Positions 9,198-17,733 are shown, numbered from the stretch's first letter. The stretch is DNA of 41,499 nt from Cyanobacteria bacterium M_surface_10_m2_119 (GCA_016882525.1 VGPU01000018.1:1-41499), one strand, 5' to 3'. Notes: generated by a model from the sequence alone, not told the origin. Made by a program: numbers and translations.

Positions 9198-9932
9198 TCA
9201 TTGCCCCTGGACAAGGGCAACCGCCCTGGAAAGGGTGAGGCCCATGAAGTTATAGATGATCAATCCATGCACCAGAACAAGAACCCTTGCCCGTGCCGAG
9301 TTTCCCTGAATCACAGAGTTGCCCGGCGAGAGCAACGAAGAAAAGGAAGCGACGAAATAGTCCAATGGCCGTGGCACGTCGCCCTCGAAATCAAAGCGAA
9401 AGAGCGGACGGCACGCACCCCGAGCCAGCACATCCAAACGCCAGTAGATCCACCCCCACACCAGCAGCGAGAAAGGCAGAAAGAAAAGAAGCTGCTCAAT
9501 CAGAAGGTAGCAAGGTGTGATGTAGTCGAAGACGAGGATGTTCAAGCCCACAAGCTGAGCAAACATCCTTGCAATGATAAGGAGGCCCAGAATATCGAGG
9601 CAGGCACGGGTCCAAAGAGGCGTCTCACGGCAAGCAAGCAAGTACGAAAAGAGCGCCACGAATATTGGAGCAACCACATAGTGAAGACGGTTTACCGAAA
9701 AACCCTGGTAGACAGCAAACGCGGCAAACCATCCCCGAAGGGAGGGCATCGCATCTGCATCAATAACAAACAAGAAAACCTGCAGATACAACAACACAAG
9801 AACCAAAACAAAACAGATCACCTCCCATCGCCTCGAAAGGTAGAGGGATACCGCCGTGATCAGCCGAGACCTCGTCATGGCAGTGCGTTCACGATCATTC
9901 AATATTCTTCTGGGCCACAGGCCCACCATCAA
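9198..9932 (-). CDS. Polytopic membrane protein, weakly ion-channel-like
   Basis: 244 residues with about six hydrophobic segments (for example EVICFVLVLVLLYLQVFLFV near residue 35, LDILGLLIIARMFAQLVGL near 115, LLFFLPFSLLVWGWIYW near 150). The last 60 residues, DYFVASFSSLLSPGNSVIQG, then SARARVLVLVHGLIIYNFMG and LSRAVALVQ, follow the layout of a potassium-channel pore helix, filter and inner helix, but the filter TVGYGD is absent and SPGNS stands in its place. It may be a degenerate channel or another membrane family. Start ATG 9932 has GGAGG 11 bases upstream; ATG 9878 is an alternative. Codon use is less GC-rich than in the flanking core genes. Confidence 0.6.
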   Translation of the reverse strand: MMVGLWPRRILNDRERTAMTRSRLITAVSLYLSRRWEVICFVLVLVLLYLQVFLFVIDADAMPSLRGWFAAFAVYQGFSVNRLHYVVAPIFVALFSYLLACRETPLWTRACLDILGLLIIARMFAQLVGLNILVFDYITPCYLLIEQLLFFLPFSLLVWGWIYWRLDVLARGACRPLFRFDFEGDVPRPLDYFVASFSSLLSPGNSVIQGNSARARVLVLVHGLIIYNFMGLTLSRAVALVQGQ

Positions 9933-10538
9933 TCCCTGAATCGGCCTCCTTCATAATCGTTGTCGCGTGATCCCGAGATCACGCTGCAGCACCCCTTCCA
10001 TCCATCTGCATCTGCCCCTGGCTCGAAGCATCCATCCCCAAGGCCCCAGAAGAGGGCTGGATGCAAGGGCACGAGAAGGCCTGCAAAGAGCCGTCTCACG
10101 CATGAAGCTTCTGAACATGCTGCCACTGCGAACGGGTACGCCATCCCCTGCAATACCAAAGCCAACCACTGCTGCACGCAAGGCAAGATGAGCACGTACC
10201 TCTGTGCTGAGCACCAAGACACGTCTGCCCATTGGCAGGAACGCGAAGAGCCGTCGATTCGCCACGAAACATCACGAAGATAGCTTGCTCAGGCTCTTGC
10301 TGCATTCACAATGAACCAAGCGAAAGCTTCATCGCACTCCTCCATGACGGCGTCATAGTACTTAGATAGCCTGGCCTGAGAGATAGCGATTGGACGCACA
10401 AGGGATTCTCGGCTTGTCACCTTACGACCAAGTACTGGGACAAAGCCAGAGCGGCCAGCACAGCAAGATGAGAGAGACATGACTCGATCCAGCATCAAGA
10501 AGTCGTGCTAGAATCTCATCTACACACAAACGCAGTCA
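9933..10538. other. No credible gene seen
   Basis: About 600 bases with several short overlapping ORFs on both strands, none with a recognisable domain, consistent codon bias or ribosome site. The longest (minus strand 9951-10265 and 10289-10498) look like chance frames; part of the latter, ARLSKYYDAVMEECDEAFAW, reads somewhat protein-like and may be a gene remnant. Confidence 0.4.
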
Positions 10539-10868
10539 TTGAAGAAGCGCAAGCGAGGCCATCCATGGCGTTCCGCTGATTACTGCAAATGGTTTTTGTT
10601 GCAGATGGCAGCCGTCGCGGGAATTGCCGGTAGTGCAATAGCTGTTCCTGTCTTTGCAGCGAGACCGGGAGCAACGTTTCACAAGACTGCGGGCGGCGAA
10701 CAGATCGCAGTTCCCTATGGGGTTCTCATCGCTCCGATAGAAGGCGTGAATTACAACAAAAGCGGTTGGCGCAAGTGGAGATTGGTAGATGGAAGAGGAA
10801 AACCTGTTCAACCATCAACTGCATGGGTCAAATGTTCAATGACAGGTCCGTCGGTTGGTCTGATCTGA
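10539..10868 (+). CDS. Small putative exported protein, 109 residues
   Basis: Reading frame from a TTG at 10539: basic start KKRKRGHPWRSADYCKW, then a hydrophobic stretch QMAAVAGIAGSAIAVPVFAA that looks like a signal peptide with an Ala-x-Ala-like cut site near residue 40, then a mature part of about 68 residues with IAVPYGVLIAPIEGVNY and GWRKWRLVDGRGKPVQP. An ATG at 10608 would leave only a shortened signal. Not recognised as a family. The unusual start codon and the surrounding decay make it uncertain whether it is expressed. Confidence 0.45.
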   Translation: MKKRKRGHPWRSADYCKWFLLQMAAVAGIAGSAIAVPVFAARPGATFHKTAGGEQIAVPYGVLIAPIEGVNYNKSGWRKWRLVDGRGKPVQPSTAWVKCSMTGPSVGLI

Positions 10869-11067
10869 TGTCGACCTCTGCTGGCACCACCTGCACCTGC
10901 CTGCCGGTGGGGATATACAACTAGGAGTGCCCTGAGTCCTCCATCAGCATCCCTATGAAGGCAGAAAACCTAGAAGCCATACCCATCTGATTCCGTGGTG
11001 CCGATTCGGACAGCTGCTGGTGCGGGGGAGTGCCCTGGAACACTTCACTCAGGCCCACCCAGTAGCA

Positions 11068-11262
11068 ATGGCACAAAACAATGCCAGTGCCCCAAGCAGT
11101 TTTGCATCCGCATCAGCAAGGAGCTGATGGAACTCGTCTCTGAGATTCAGGACTCCCGACGCCACACCAAACAAGTCACCAACGCTTGCCGCCATCGTGG
11201 AGGACACCATCCGCTGCCTCGACAACCGTCTAGTGAGCGAGGGTGCCATCAGCGGCAGATGA
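11068..11262 (+). pseudogene. Small ribbon-helix-helix-like protein with two compensating frameshifts
   Basis: Frame A starts MAQNNASAP at 11068 and also supplies the end, NKSPTLAAIVEDTIRCL and then DNRLVSEGAISGR, to TGA 11262. The middle, KQFCIRISKELMELVSEIQD, is in a second frame. Joined, they give about 65 residues of the kind seen in short ribbon-helix-helix or related DNA-binding proteins (basic strand FCIRISKEL, then the helix SPTLAAIVEDTI). Two opposite one-base shifts, one near 11095 and one near 11160, are needed. Without them frame A stops after MAQNNASAPSSFASASARS. Either the gene is decayed or the sequence here is inaccurate. Confidence 0.45.
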
Positions 11263-11278
11263 CCCACATCCCCTACCG

Positions 11279-11623
11279 ATGAAAAAGACCATCCTGACAC
11301 TGGCACTAACAGTAGCTCTCATTCCTCTGACTGCAGAAGCAAAGGAGGCCCGCTGCGTCATCAAGCAGAACGGCAGCGTCGCCTACTCAGGTGCCTGTCA
11401 CTTTGATCTTGGGGAGGGCGGCAGTTTCGCCATCAGACGCCAAGGCAGCACACCGATCCTCCCAAACATCACCGACATCTCCGTGAGCATCGTCTCCACA
11501 GACGTCGCTGAGGTTCGTGGCCTGACCACCGATGGCATCAATTCCCGATGGGGCACTGCGGTGAGGAGCAAGAAAGACCCTGCCTGCTGGACCGGTTCTG
11601 ACTTTGAGATCTGTGCCTACTGA
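11279..11623 (+). CDS. Small secreted hypothetical protein, 114 residues
   Basis: ATG 11279 opens a clear signal peptide, MKKTILTLALTVALIPLTAEA, with cleavage expected after AEA. The mature part has four Cys residues (ARCVIKQ, SGACHFD, DPACWTG, DFEICAY) that could form two disulfide bonds, consistent with a periplasmic or secreted protein. It contains GSFAIRRQGSTPILPNI, a beta-rich pattern. No family name. The stop TGA at 11621-11623 overlaps the ATG of the next ORF (TGATG), so the two form a unit. Confidence 0.65.
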   Translation: MKKTILTLALTVALIPLTAEAKEARCVIKQNGSVAYSGACHFDLGEGGSFAIRRQGSTPILPNITDISVSIVSTDVAEVRGLTTDGINSRWGTAVRSKKDPACWTGSDFEICAY

Positions 11624-12042
11624 TGTCTCTTCCTATTGACCCAGAGGCACTCCAGCAGGTTATTGAGACCAACCCCCAGAAGAGCCAGACTCGTTCAGCA
11701 ACCAAGCATTTCTGAGTCCTGATGCCCTGCTCCAGAGACGGGTGGAGATCTCAAGGCAGAACCAGATGCTGAAGGAGGAGCGCCAGGTGATTGAGGCGGA
11801 ACACTCTGCGGTCTTTGCTCCTGCTGAATTCCGCCATGGTATTCGTACCCCTGGTGACTGGATGCATCGCCAAAGGTCACAAACCTGCTGGGACGACTCC
11901 CCTGAGGTGCGGGATGTCATCAAGAGTGTTCAGCGGCAACCACAGCAGGATGGTCTGGCACAGCCGCTCAACAGCACTGTTCTATGCCTGCTTCAGGAGA
12001 ATGCTGACTCAGGAACAGGAGCAGATTCGAAACACCCGCTGA
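11623..12042 (+). pseudogene. Frameshifted hypothetical protein downstream of secreted gene
   Basis: ATG 11623 reads MSLPIDPEALQQVIETNP and then stops early. Adding one C in the CCCCC run near 11675 leads into EEPDSFSNQAFLSPDALLQR, then RVEISRQNQMLKEERQVIEA and EFRHGIRTPGDWMHRQRS in one frame. The joined start has a natural look with a charged coiled-coil-like segment (SRQNQMLKEERQVIEAE). The 3' end is unclear: the frame stays open to 12401 against the Nif11 gene, while another frame ends IRNTR at 12042, so a second shift is possible. Not a recognised family. I give 12042 as a conservative end. Confidence 0.4.
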
Positions 12043-12281
12043 AGGTGAATGATGGGATTCGTGCTGTCCTCGCCACGCACGAACCACTTCTCCGTGCTCC
12101 CACTCCTCAACAGGGCACAGAAGTCATCAGCGTCTATCAGGATGCCGATGGCAACTGCCAGGGCAACCATCTCATCGGGTGTCGTCGCACCGTAGAACTC
12201 CTCCTCAACCTCTGGATCGCCATCCACCTGGTGACAGAGATGATCCAGCACATCCAGAAGGGGTGGCGAGTCAGCGGTCAT
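12009..12281 (-). CDS. Nif11-like small protein
   Basis: 90 residues from ATG 12281, which has a strong ribosome site (GGAGGT about 8-10 bases upstream). It reads MTADSPPLLDVLDHLCHQVD, then DPEVEEEFYGATTPDEMVAL and AVAIGILIDADDFCALL. The spacing of the two helices and the final DxxDF fits the Nif11 domain, with more acidic residues than the others here. The tail STEKWFVRGEDSTNPIIHLQ has no core-peptide features. It overlaps antisense with the degenerate gene at 11623-12042. Confidence 0.6.
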   Translation of the reverse strand: MTADSPPLLDVLDHLCHQVDGDPEVEEEFYGATTPDEMVALAVAIGILIDADDFCALLRSGSTEKWFVRGEDSTNPIIHLQRVFRICSCS

Positions 12282-12765
12282 TCCGCCACCTCCAAAGACC
12301 CTCCAACGCTACTCAGGCACGGACCCCCTGAAGCATCAAACTTTACAAGGCAAGGGTCAAGGACTCAACGACTTGCGCCGAATCCCAAAGAGGATCAATG
12401 AGTACTCTTGCTACTCGCAACGGCTCCACTTCTCCCATAGCCAAGTTCATTGAGCGGAGTGCTGAAGACACTCCTTCCGAACTGAACCACCCGATTGACC
12501 CTCCGCACCTCAAGACGGGGTATCGGAGAATCCTCAACAGATTTGCTCCGTCTGCGCCCACCCACCTTCAAGGCACGCACTTACGAGTCAGAGTGAGGCA
12601 TCTCAGCAATCCAGCAACACGCGCCCTTGGTCCCACAGCGCATCCAACAACACGCTGGTTGGAGATCCTCGTTTAGAGCAAACGAACCCGGACGACCAAT
12701 CCGCCAAGAACCCAGATCCAGCAAAGGGTCTGGATGAACAAGAACCTTTGAAGAACCCTTGAATA
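12282..12765. other. No credible gene seen next to tRNA-Ser
   Basis: Short ORFs exist on both strands (plus 12398-12676, minus 12343-12580) but neither has a domain, a ribosome site or convincing codon use. The bases just downstream of the tRNA 3' end (12720-12765) contain two copies of a short AGAACC(C/T)TT-like word, possibly part of a weak terminator for the tRNA. Confidence 0.4.
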
Positions 12766-12850
12766 CGGAGAGGGTGGGATTCGAACCCACGGAAGGTTGC
12801 CCTTCAAACGATTTCGAGTCGTTCGCTTTCGACCACTCAGCCACCTCTCC
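12766..12850 (-). tRNA. tRNA-Ser (anticodon CGA)
   Basis: On the minus strand the 5' acceptor GGAGAGG (plus CCTCTCC ending at 12850) pairs with the 3' CCTCTCC before discriminator G at 12766. A class II variable arm, the D-arm GGCTGAGTGGTCG and the T-loop GGTTCGAATCCC are present. The anticodon loop reads ACTCGAAAT, giving CGA, which decodes UCG. Length 85 is right for a tRNA-Ser, and the CCA end is not encoded. It lies downstream of comEC on the same strand; small hairpins (GCACC/GGTGC at 12885-12900 and TCTCTA/TAGAGA at 12928-12947) lie between them. Confidence 0.95.
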
Positions 12851-12951
12851 GGGTGGGGATGCAGATGTTGCTCTGCGGGGTCACGCACCGCTAGGGGTGC
12901 CAGACGCCAGCAGCTCGCAGACCTGAATCTCTAGGACACTGTAGAGAGCGA

Positions 12952-14910
12952 TCAACCCAGGGCCTGGTGCAGGGAGCCGCTGGCACCGCTGGCACGCCAG
13001 CCCGCCGGCCAGTGGGGGCGCCGCTCTCCACTCAGCCACACCTGCTGGGGAGCCCGGGCCCGCAGCCACTGCTGCTCGGCGGCGCGGGGGCGAAAGCCCA
13101 GCCAGAGACCATCGGGCCGGGGACCGCTCGGCTGGTCGCGCCAAGCCCAGAGGGCCTGGCGATCCGGGAGCAATAGCCACTGGCGCTGGCCCACGGCCAG
13201 GCGCACGCCGCGGCTGGTTGCCCCCAGGGGCTCGGCCTGCAGGCCGGGGCTGCGGAGCCGCTGGCCGGGCTGGAGCGGCAGGCTGCCATCGGCGGAAGCC
13301 AGCACCAACCCCGCCAGCTCCTGCCAGCAAACGGGCGGCTCAGGCGCCAGGGGATCGAGCAGCAGGGCCCAGTCAAAACGGGGAACCCCGAGGCCCGTTG
13401 CCAGCTGTCGGGCCTGACGGCAACTGAGGCCATCGGCCTGCAGCGCCACGAGGGCAGCACGGCCCCGATGGCGGGCCAGGAGCAGGTCACGGGAGCCCTG
13501 GTGCACCAGCAGCAGCTGGTCGGCCTGCAGCGCCGCCAGGTGCAGGGCCGCCGCCAGGGCCAGGGCCGCGGGGGCCCAACGGCGCCAGCAGCGCGGCAGC
13601 TGGGGGAGCAGCTGGCCCAGCAGCCCCAGACTGAACAGCAGCACCAGCCCGGGGGCAGGCCGGCCCAGGGTCCACTGGGCCATGGGCAGGGCCGCCACCC
13701 CCTCGGCCAGAGCAGCCAGCAGACCGGCCAACCAGGCCAGGGGCGGCAGCAGCGGGCCCAGCAACGCCGGCAGCAGCAGACTCAGCAGCGCCGCCGCCAT
13801 GGCCCCCAGGGTGAGGGGCGTGAGCAGGGGAGCCGCCAGCAGATTGGCCAGCAGAGCGTAGACCGGCACCACGCCGAAGTGAAACAGCTGCAGGGGCAGG
13901 GTCCAGAGGCAGGCCGCGAGGGGGACGGCCGTGGCCGGCGCCAGCCAGCCCCAGCCCCCCGCCCAGGCCGGCAACCACCGACGCAGCTGCTGCTCGAGGG
14001 GTCCGGCGCTCACCACCAGGGCCGCCGTGGCCACCACGCTGAGCTGGAAGCCGATGGAGACCAGCCAGCGCGGCCAGATCGCCAACAGCCCCACCACCAC
14101 CGCCGTGAGCAGGGCCAGGGGCTGCAGCCGCTGGCCGCACTCCAGCGCGATCAACGCCAGGGCGGCCATGCCGATCGCCCGCAGCACCGAGGGCTGGGGG
14201 CCGGCGAGCAGCAGGAACAGCACCATGCTTCCGGCGAGCAACATCCAGCGGGGCAGGGCGGGCAAGCGCCGGGCCAGGGGGAGCACCGCCCCGAGCAGCA
14301 CGCTGAGATGGAAGCCGGAGGCGGCCAGGGCGTGGGAGAGCCCGGCAGCCCGGAAGGCCTCGCTCACCGCCGGCGGCAGGGGCACGACGGCACTGCCCAG
14401 CACCAGGGCCGCCAGCACCCCGCCGCGCTCGGCTCCGGCGCGCTCGATCAGGGCCCGGGCCAGCCGGCGGCGCAGGTCGGCCACGGGGGTGGCCGGCCGT
14501 TGCAGCACCTGCCAGGACTCCACCTGCAGCTGGCTGGCGGCCTCCTGGCGGCTGAGCCGCTCGCGGGGGCCAGAGAGCAGGGGGTGGGGAGCAGGCTGGG
14601 GGCGGCGCAACGGGCCCTGCACCTCCAGCAGCCAGCCCTCCTGCAGGGGCGGCGCGGGGCAGGGGCTGAACTGCAGGTCGGTGCGGCCGACCGGCAGCTG
14701 CAACAGCGCGGCGCAGCGCTCGCCATCGCCGCGGGGACTGACATCCGCCAGCAACCGGCCCCGCAGCACCTGCTCACTGCCGGGCTGCCGGCGGGCGGGA
14801 TCGCCGGCGGCGGGTTCCAGCGGCTGGCTGCACACCAGGGCAGCCCGCAGCAGCACCAGCGCCAGCAGCGCGGCCAAGAGCAGGGCCACCAGCCCCTCCC
14901 GTCTGCCCAT
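12952..14910 (-). CDS. comEC: ComEC/Rec2 DNA-uptake channel protein
   Basis: Membrane channel that carries single-stranded DNA across the inner membrane during natural transformation. About 652 residues from ATG 14910 (MGRREGLVALLLAALLALVL); an upstream ATG at 14952 is possible. Order: N-terminal membrane helices; a soluble OB-like segment (LRGRLLADVSPRGDGERC); the competence domain with GLSHALAASGFHLSVLLG near residue 205 and many helices; and a C-terminal metallo-beta-lactamase-like region (LLLVHQGSRDLLLARHRG). The C-terminal domain lacks visible HxHxDH metal residues and looks reduced, as in many cyanobacterial ComEC proteins. Ends TGA. Together with the pilin genes at 32-37 kb it suggests a transformable ancestor. 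Confidence 0.9.
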   Translation of the reverse strand: MGRREGLVALLLAALLALVLLRAALVCSQPLEPAAGDPARRQPGSEQVLRGRLLADVSPRGDGERCAALLQLPVGRTDLQFSPCPAPPLQEGWLLEVQGPLRRPQPAPHPLLSGPRERLSRQEAASQLQVESWQVLQRPATPVADLRRRLARALIERAGAERGGVLAALVLGSAVVPLPPAVSEAFRAAGLSHALAASGFHLSVLLGAVLPLARRLPALPRWMLLAGSMVLFLLLAGPQPSVLRAIGMAALALIALECGQRLQPLALLTAVVVGLLAIWPRWLVSIGFQLSVVATAALVVSAGPLEQQLRRWLPAWAGGWGWLAPATAVPLAACLWTLPLQLFHFGVVPVYALLANLLAAPLLTPLTLGAMAAALLSLLLPALLGPLLPPLAWLAGLLAALAEGVAALPMAQWTLGRPAPGLVLLFSLGLLGQLLPQLPRCWRRWAPAALALAAALHLAALQADQLLLVHQGSRDLLLARHRGRAALVALQADGLSCRQARQLATGLGVPRFDWALLLDPLAPEPPVCWQELAGLVLASADGSLPLQPGQRLRSPGLQAEPLGATSRGVRLAVGQRQWLLLPDRQALWAWRDQPSGPRPDGLWLGFRPRAAEQQWLRARAPQQVWLSGERRPHWPAGWRASGASGSLHQALG

Positions 14911-14964
14911 GGCGGTCTCCCGTCTGCTGCAGGATTGCCACGGGCACGCCACGCCCCGGGGCGC

Positions 14965-15156
14965 TCAGAACTGGGGAAGGCGCAGGAGCAGGTCGCAGAG
15001 CTCAGGGCTGGGCAGCTCCTGGCCGAGCAGCGGCGCCACCAACGCCGCCACCGGCCTCAGCCGGCAGGGCCAGATCGCCCGCTCACTGAGGCGGCCGAGC
15101 TGGAAACTCCCCAGCACCAGCACCACCCCCAGCAGGGCGCGCGGAGCCTTGCGCAT
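14965..15156 (-). CDS. 63-residue hypothetical protein upstream of comEC
   Basis: Minus-strand ORF from ATG 15156 (MRKAPRALLGVVLVLGSFQL), with one N-terminal hydrophobic helix followed by GRLSERAIWPCRLRPVAAL and an end LPSPELCDLLLRLPQF. An ATG at 15183 would add nine residues. No family name. It is codirectional with comEC and about 55 bases upstream, so it is possibly cotranscribed. Confidence 0.5.
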   Translation of the reverse strand: MRKAPRALLGVVLVLGSFQLGRLSERAIWPCRLRPVAALVAPLLGQELPSPELCDLLLRLPQF

Positions 15157-15198
15157 GCCGCAACAGCCAACGGACAGCTGCACTGTCGCAGGTGCCCT

Positions 15199-15816
15199 TC
15201 AGGGCAGACGGTGGGCCTCGTACCCCAGGGCCTTCAGGTCCTGCCGGTAGAGACGGGCCAGGCAACAGCGCGTTGCCGGATCCAGGTCGTGCCGGCTGTA
15301 GCGGCTGCCAGAGCGGTTGAGGTGAAGGGAGTCTGCCGCCGGCAACAGGTCGCGATCGAGCAAGCGCAGCAGGGTCTACAGATCCTGCTGGAAGCGCTCA
15401 AACCGGCCGATGAACTGGGGCTGAACCGCCTTGAGCCACTTCATCTGGGGCGTGAAGTGGGCAATCCGGCGCAGGTCGCGCTCTTCGGCCAGCCGCTGGG
15501 CCACCGCCTGCAGATCGGGCTCCCTCTCGAGCAACCAAAGGCGAAAGCGGGCCACTGATCCCAGTGAGGAGCGGCGGCCGTAGCGCTCTTGATGACGCTG
15601 CGCCATGTCAACGCTGTAGTTGCACGCACTGACGAAGCGATCCAGGGGATGGCGCACGAAGGTGAACCGAAACCACTGGGGCCAGTCGGCTGGCAGACCA
15701 CGGATGGCGTGATGGTGGCGCTGGTGGCCATGGCCCAGCAGGCGCTCAATCGTCTGGCCCCCCGTCTTGGGGATATGCACGAAGATCGCCCGGTGTTCAG
15801 GAAGCAGCAGCATCAC
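15199..15816 (-). pseudogene. Sulfotransferase family protein with internal TAG
   Basis: Starts MMLLLPEHRAIFVHIPKTGG at 15816. HIPKTGGQTIE is the PAPS-binding P-loop of the sulfotransferase family 2 / Stf0-like group, and FRFTFVRHPLDRFVSACNY is the second PAPS site. A TAG at 15378-15376 follows FERFQQDL. In the same frame the protein then continues TLLRLLDRDLLPAADSLHLN, then RYSRHDLDPATRCCLARLYR and ends at TGA 15201-15199. Total about 205 codons, a usual length. CAG to TAG is the simplest cause. Such enzymes sulfate cell-surface sugars or small metabolites; the acceptor is unknown. The truncated product keeps both PAPS motifs but loses the C-terminal fifth. Confidence 0.85.
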
Positions 15817-15824
15817 TCACCCGC

Positions 15825-16694
15825 TCAGGCCTTGAGCAGCGGGAAGCCCAGGGCCTCGCGCTCGGCGAGCCAGGCCTCGGCCACCTGGCGGGCCAGGGTG
15901 CGGATGCGGCCGATGGTGGCCGTGCGCTCGGTGACCGAGATCACGCCGCGGGCCTCCAGCAGGTTGAAGGTGTGGCTGCACTTGAGCACGAAATCGAGGG
16001 CCGGGGCGGGGAGGTTCTGGGCCACCAGATCGGCGGCCTCGGCCTCGTAGAGAGCGAACAGCTGCTGCAGCCGCTCGGGGTTGGAGGCCTCGAAGTTGTA
16101 GGTGCATTGGCCCTTCTCGAAGGGGAGCCAGATCTCGCCGTAGGAGCGCTCGCCGTTCCAGCTCAGATCCCAGATGCTCTCTACGTCCTGGAGATACATG
16201 GCCAGGCGCTCGAGGCCGTAGGTGATCTCAATCGACACCGGCCGGCAATCGAGGCCACCGCACTGCTGGAAGTAGGTGAACTGGGTCACCTCCATGCCGT
16301 CGAGCCACACCTCCCAGCCCACGCCCCAGGCTCCGAGGGTGGGTGATTCCCAGTTGTCTTCCACGAAACGGATGTCGTGATCCTTGGCGCGGATGCCGAG
16401 GGCCTCGAGCGAGGCCAGGTAGGTCTCCTGGATGCCGTCGGGCGAGGGTTTGATCAGCACCTGGTATTGGAAGTAGTGCTGGGCCCGGTTGGGGTTATCG
16501 CCATAGCGGCCATCGGTGGGGCGGCGACAGGGCTCCGGGTAGGCCACCGCCCAGGGCTCGGGGCCGATGGCCCGCAGCACCGTGTGGGGGCTCATCGTGC
16601 CGGCGCCCTTCTCGGTGTCGTAGGGCTGCAGGATCAGACAGCCCTGCACCGCCCAGAAGCGGTTGAGGGTGCTGATGATGTCTTGGAAGTGCAC
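15825..16694 (-). CDS. glyQ: Glycyl-tRNA synthetase alpha subunit
   Basis: Catalytic subunit of the bacterial alpha2-beta2 glycyl-tRNA synthetase, charging tRNA-Gly. 289 residues beginning [19 protein letters not shown], with the typical [39 protein letters not shown] and [19 protein letters not shown] blocks (class II motifs). The end is ALGFPLLKA. It is 9 bases downstream of the broken sulfotransferase start, on the same strand. The beta subunit (glyS) is not in the window, as is common in cyanobacteria. Confidence 0.97.
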   Translation of the reverse strand: MHFQDIISTLNRFWAVQGCLILQPYDTEKGAGTMSPHTVLRAIGPEPWAVAYPEPCRRPTDGRYGDNPNRAQHYFQYQVLIKPSPDGIQETYLASLEALGIRAKDHDIRFVEDNWESPTLGAWGVGWEVWLDGMEVTQFTYFQQCGGLDCRPVSIEITYGLERLAMYLQDVESIWDLSWNGERSYGEIWLPFEKGQCTYNFEASNPERLQQLFALYEAEAADLVAQNLPAPALDFVLKCSHTFNLLEARGVISVTERTATIGRIRTLARQVAEAWLAEREALGFPLLKA

Positions 16695-17028
16695 GGCGGC
16701 CCAGGCGCGATGGGAGCGATTCTGCCCAGCGGCCTGTCCTGCACGGCCTCCCGGGGCCAGAGCAGGCCGCCGGAACTGCGGGCGGGATCACCCAGCTCCA
16801 ACACCGGCCACACACTCCAGCCTGGGAGGGCCTCTTCAACGCCGCGCATTTCTGCAGATCCCGCGCAACTGTGCTGCGCGTGGAGTTGTGGCAACGACCC
16901 ACCACAGACTGTGGATTCTTTACGCCAACCAGGCTCCAATCCCCTGGTTTGCGTTGTTGTTGGCCTGGAACAAAAGCTCTGCTGACCGATCCCTGATCGA
17001 GGAGCTGCAGACAGCCCGGCAGCGGGCT
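16695..17028. other. Intergenic, nothing recognised
   Basis: 334 bases between glyQ and menG (both minus strand). It must contain the glyQ promoter. No ORF with convincing codon use, no clear hairpin with a T-run and no known riboswitch pattern was seen. Confidence 0.4.
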
Positions 17029-17733
17029 TCAGGCCACCAGCTCCAGCACCCCCATCAGGCCGGCGGCCAGGGGCCGGTGCCGGGCCTGGCGGAAACCTGC
17101 CTCCAGGGCCAGAGCCTCCTGCTGCCCGCCGCAGGGGAAGCGCTCGATGCTGGCCTCCAGGTAGGCGTAGTGCTCCTCCAAGCCGGCCTGGCGGGCCACG
17201 GGCACCACTACCTGCCGCAGCAGCTGGCGCTGCACCGTGGCCGTGACGCCGCTGGGGCGGTTGAAATCGAGCACGGCGGCGCGGCCACCGGCGCGCAGCA
17301 GGCGCCGCAGCTCCCGCAGGCCGGCGGCCGGATCGGCCAGGTTGCGCAGGCCGTAGGCCATGACGGCACCATCGGCCCATCCCGTCTCCAGGCCGGTGGC
17401 CAGGGCGTCGGCCTGGCGCCACTGCACGGGCAGCCAGGGCTGGCGGGCCGCCCGCTCCGCCGCCAGGGCCAGGGGGGCGGCGGCAGCATCGAGGCCGAGC
17501 ACCAGCCCACCCGGCCGCACCCGCTGGGCCAGGAGCAGGGCCAGGTCGCCGGTGCCGCAGCAGAGGTCGAGCAGGCGCTGGCCCGCCCGCGGATTCACCC
17601 AGGCCAGGGCCTGGCGTTTCCAGAGGCGATGCAGGCCCAGGCTGAGCAGGTCATTGAGCTGGTCGTAGCGGGGGGCGATCGCGTCGAACAGCTCTTCAAC
17701 CGCCGCCGGATCACCCGGGCTAAAGCTGCCCAT
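17029..17733 (-). CDS. menG: Quinone methyltransferase MenG/UbiE family
   Basis: SAM-dependent C-methyltransferase; in cyanobacteria the likely reaction is methylation of demethylphylloquinone, the last step to the photosystem I quinone. 234 residues from ATG 17733 (MGSFSPGDPAAVEELFDAIA); the frame is open upstream but that part is antisense-like. Motifs: PRYDQLNDLLSLGLHRLWKR near residue 25, the SAM motif LLDLCCGTGDLALLLA near residue 55, GLRNLADPAAGLRELRRLL and FDAIAPRYDQLND, the UbiE/MenG signature. The end is GLMGVLELVA. Its start overlaps the preceding small membrane gene by 14 bases. Confidence 0.9.
   Translation of the reverse strand: MGSFSPGDPAAVEELFDAIAPRYDQLNDLLSLGLHRLWKRQALAWVNPRAGQRLLDLCCGTGDLALLLAQRVRPGGLVLGLDAAAAPLALAAERAARQPWLPVQWRQADALATGLETGWADGAVMAYGLRNLADPAAGLRELRRLLRAGGRAAVLDFNRPSGVTATVQRQLLRQVVVPVARQAGLEEHYAYLEASIERFPCGGQQEALALEAGFRQARHRPLAAGLMGVLELVA

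Larger units (their letters stand above)
9200..12765. other. Lower-GC accessory region ending at tRNA-Ser
   Basis: By eye the base composition falls to roughly 50% GC or below in places (for example around 9780-9830 and 10500-10620), against clearly GC-rich genes on both sides. It carries only genes of unknown function, at least two degenerate genes and long stretches without a credible gene. Its right edge coincides with the 3' end of tRNA-Ser(CGA), a common site of island integration. I could not find an integrase, a transposase or a second copy of the tRNA 3' end at the left side, so the island reading is inference. Confidence 0.5.

Noticed and set aside
12766-12850. att site duplication of the tRNA-Ser 3' end
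   Set aside because: I looked through 9.0-12.7 kb for another copy of GGGATTCGAACCC and found none, so there is no direct sequence proof of integration.
13468-15558. Long Gln-rich open frame of 696 codons on the plus strand
   Set aside because: It is the antisense shadow of comEC and its neighbours; the repetitive Q/G/H composition is typical of the opposite strand of Leu/Ala-rich GC-rich genes.
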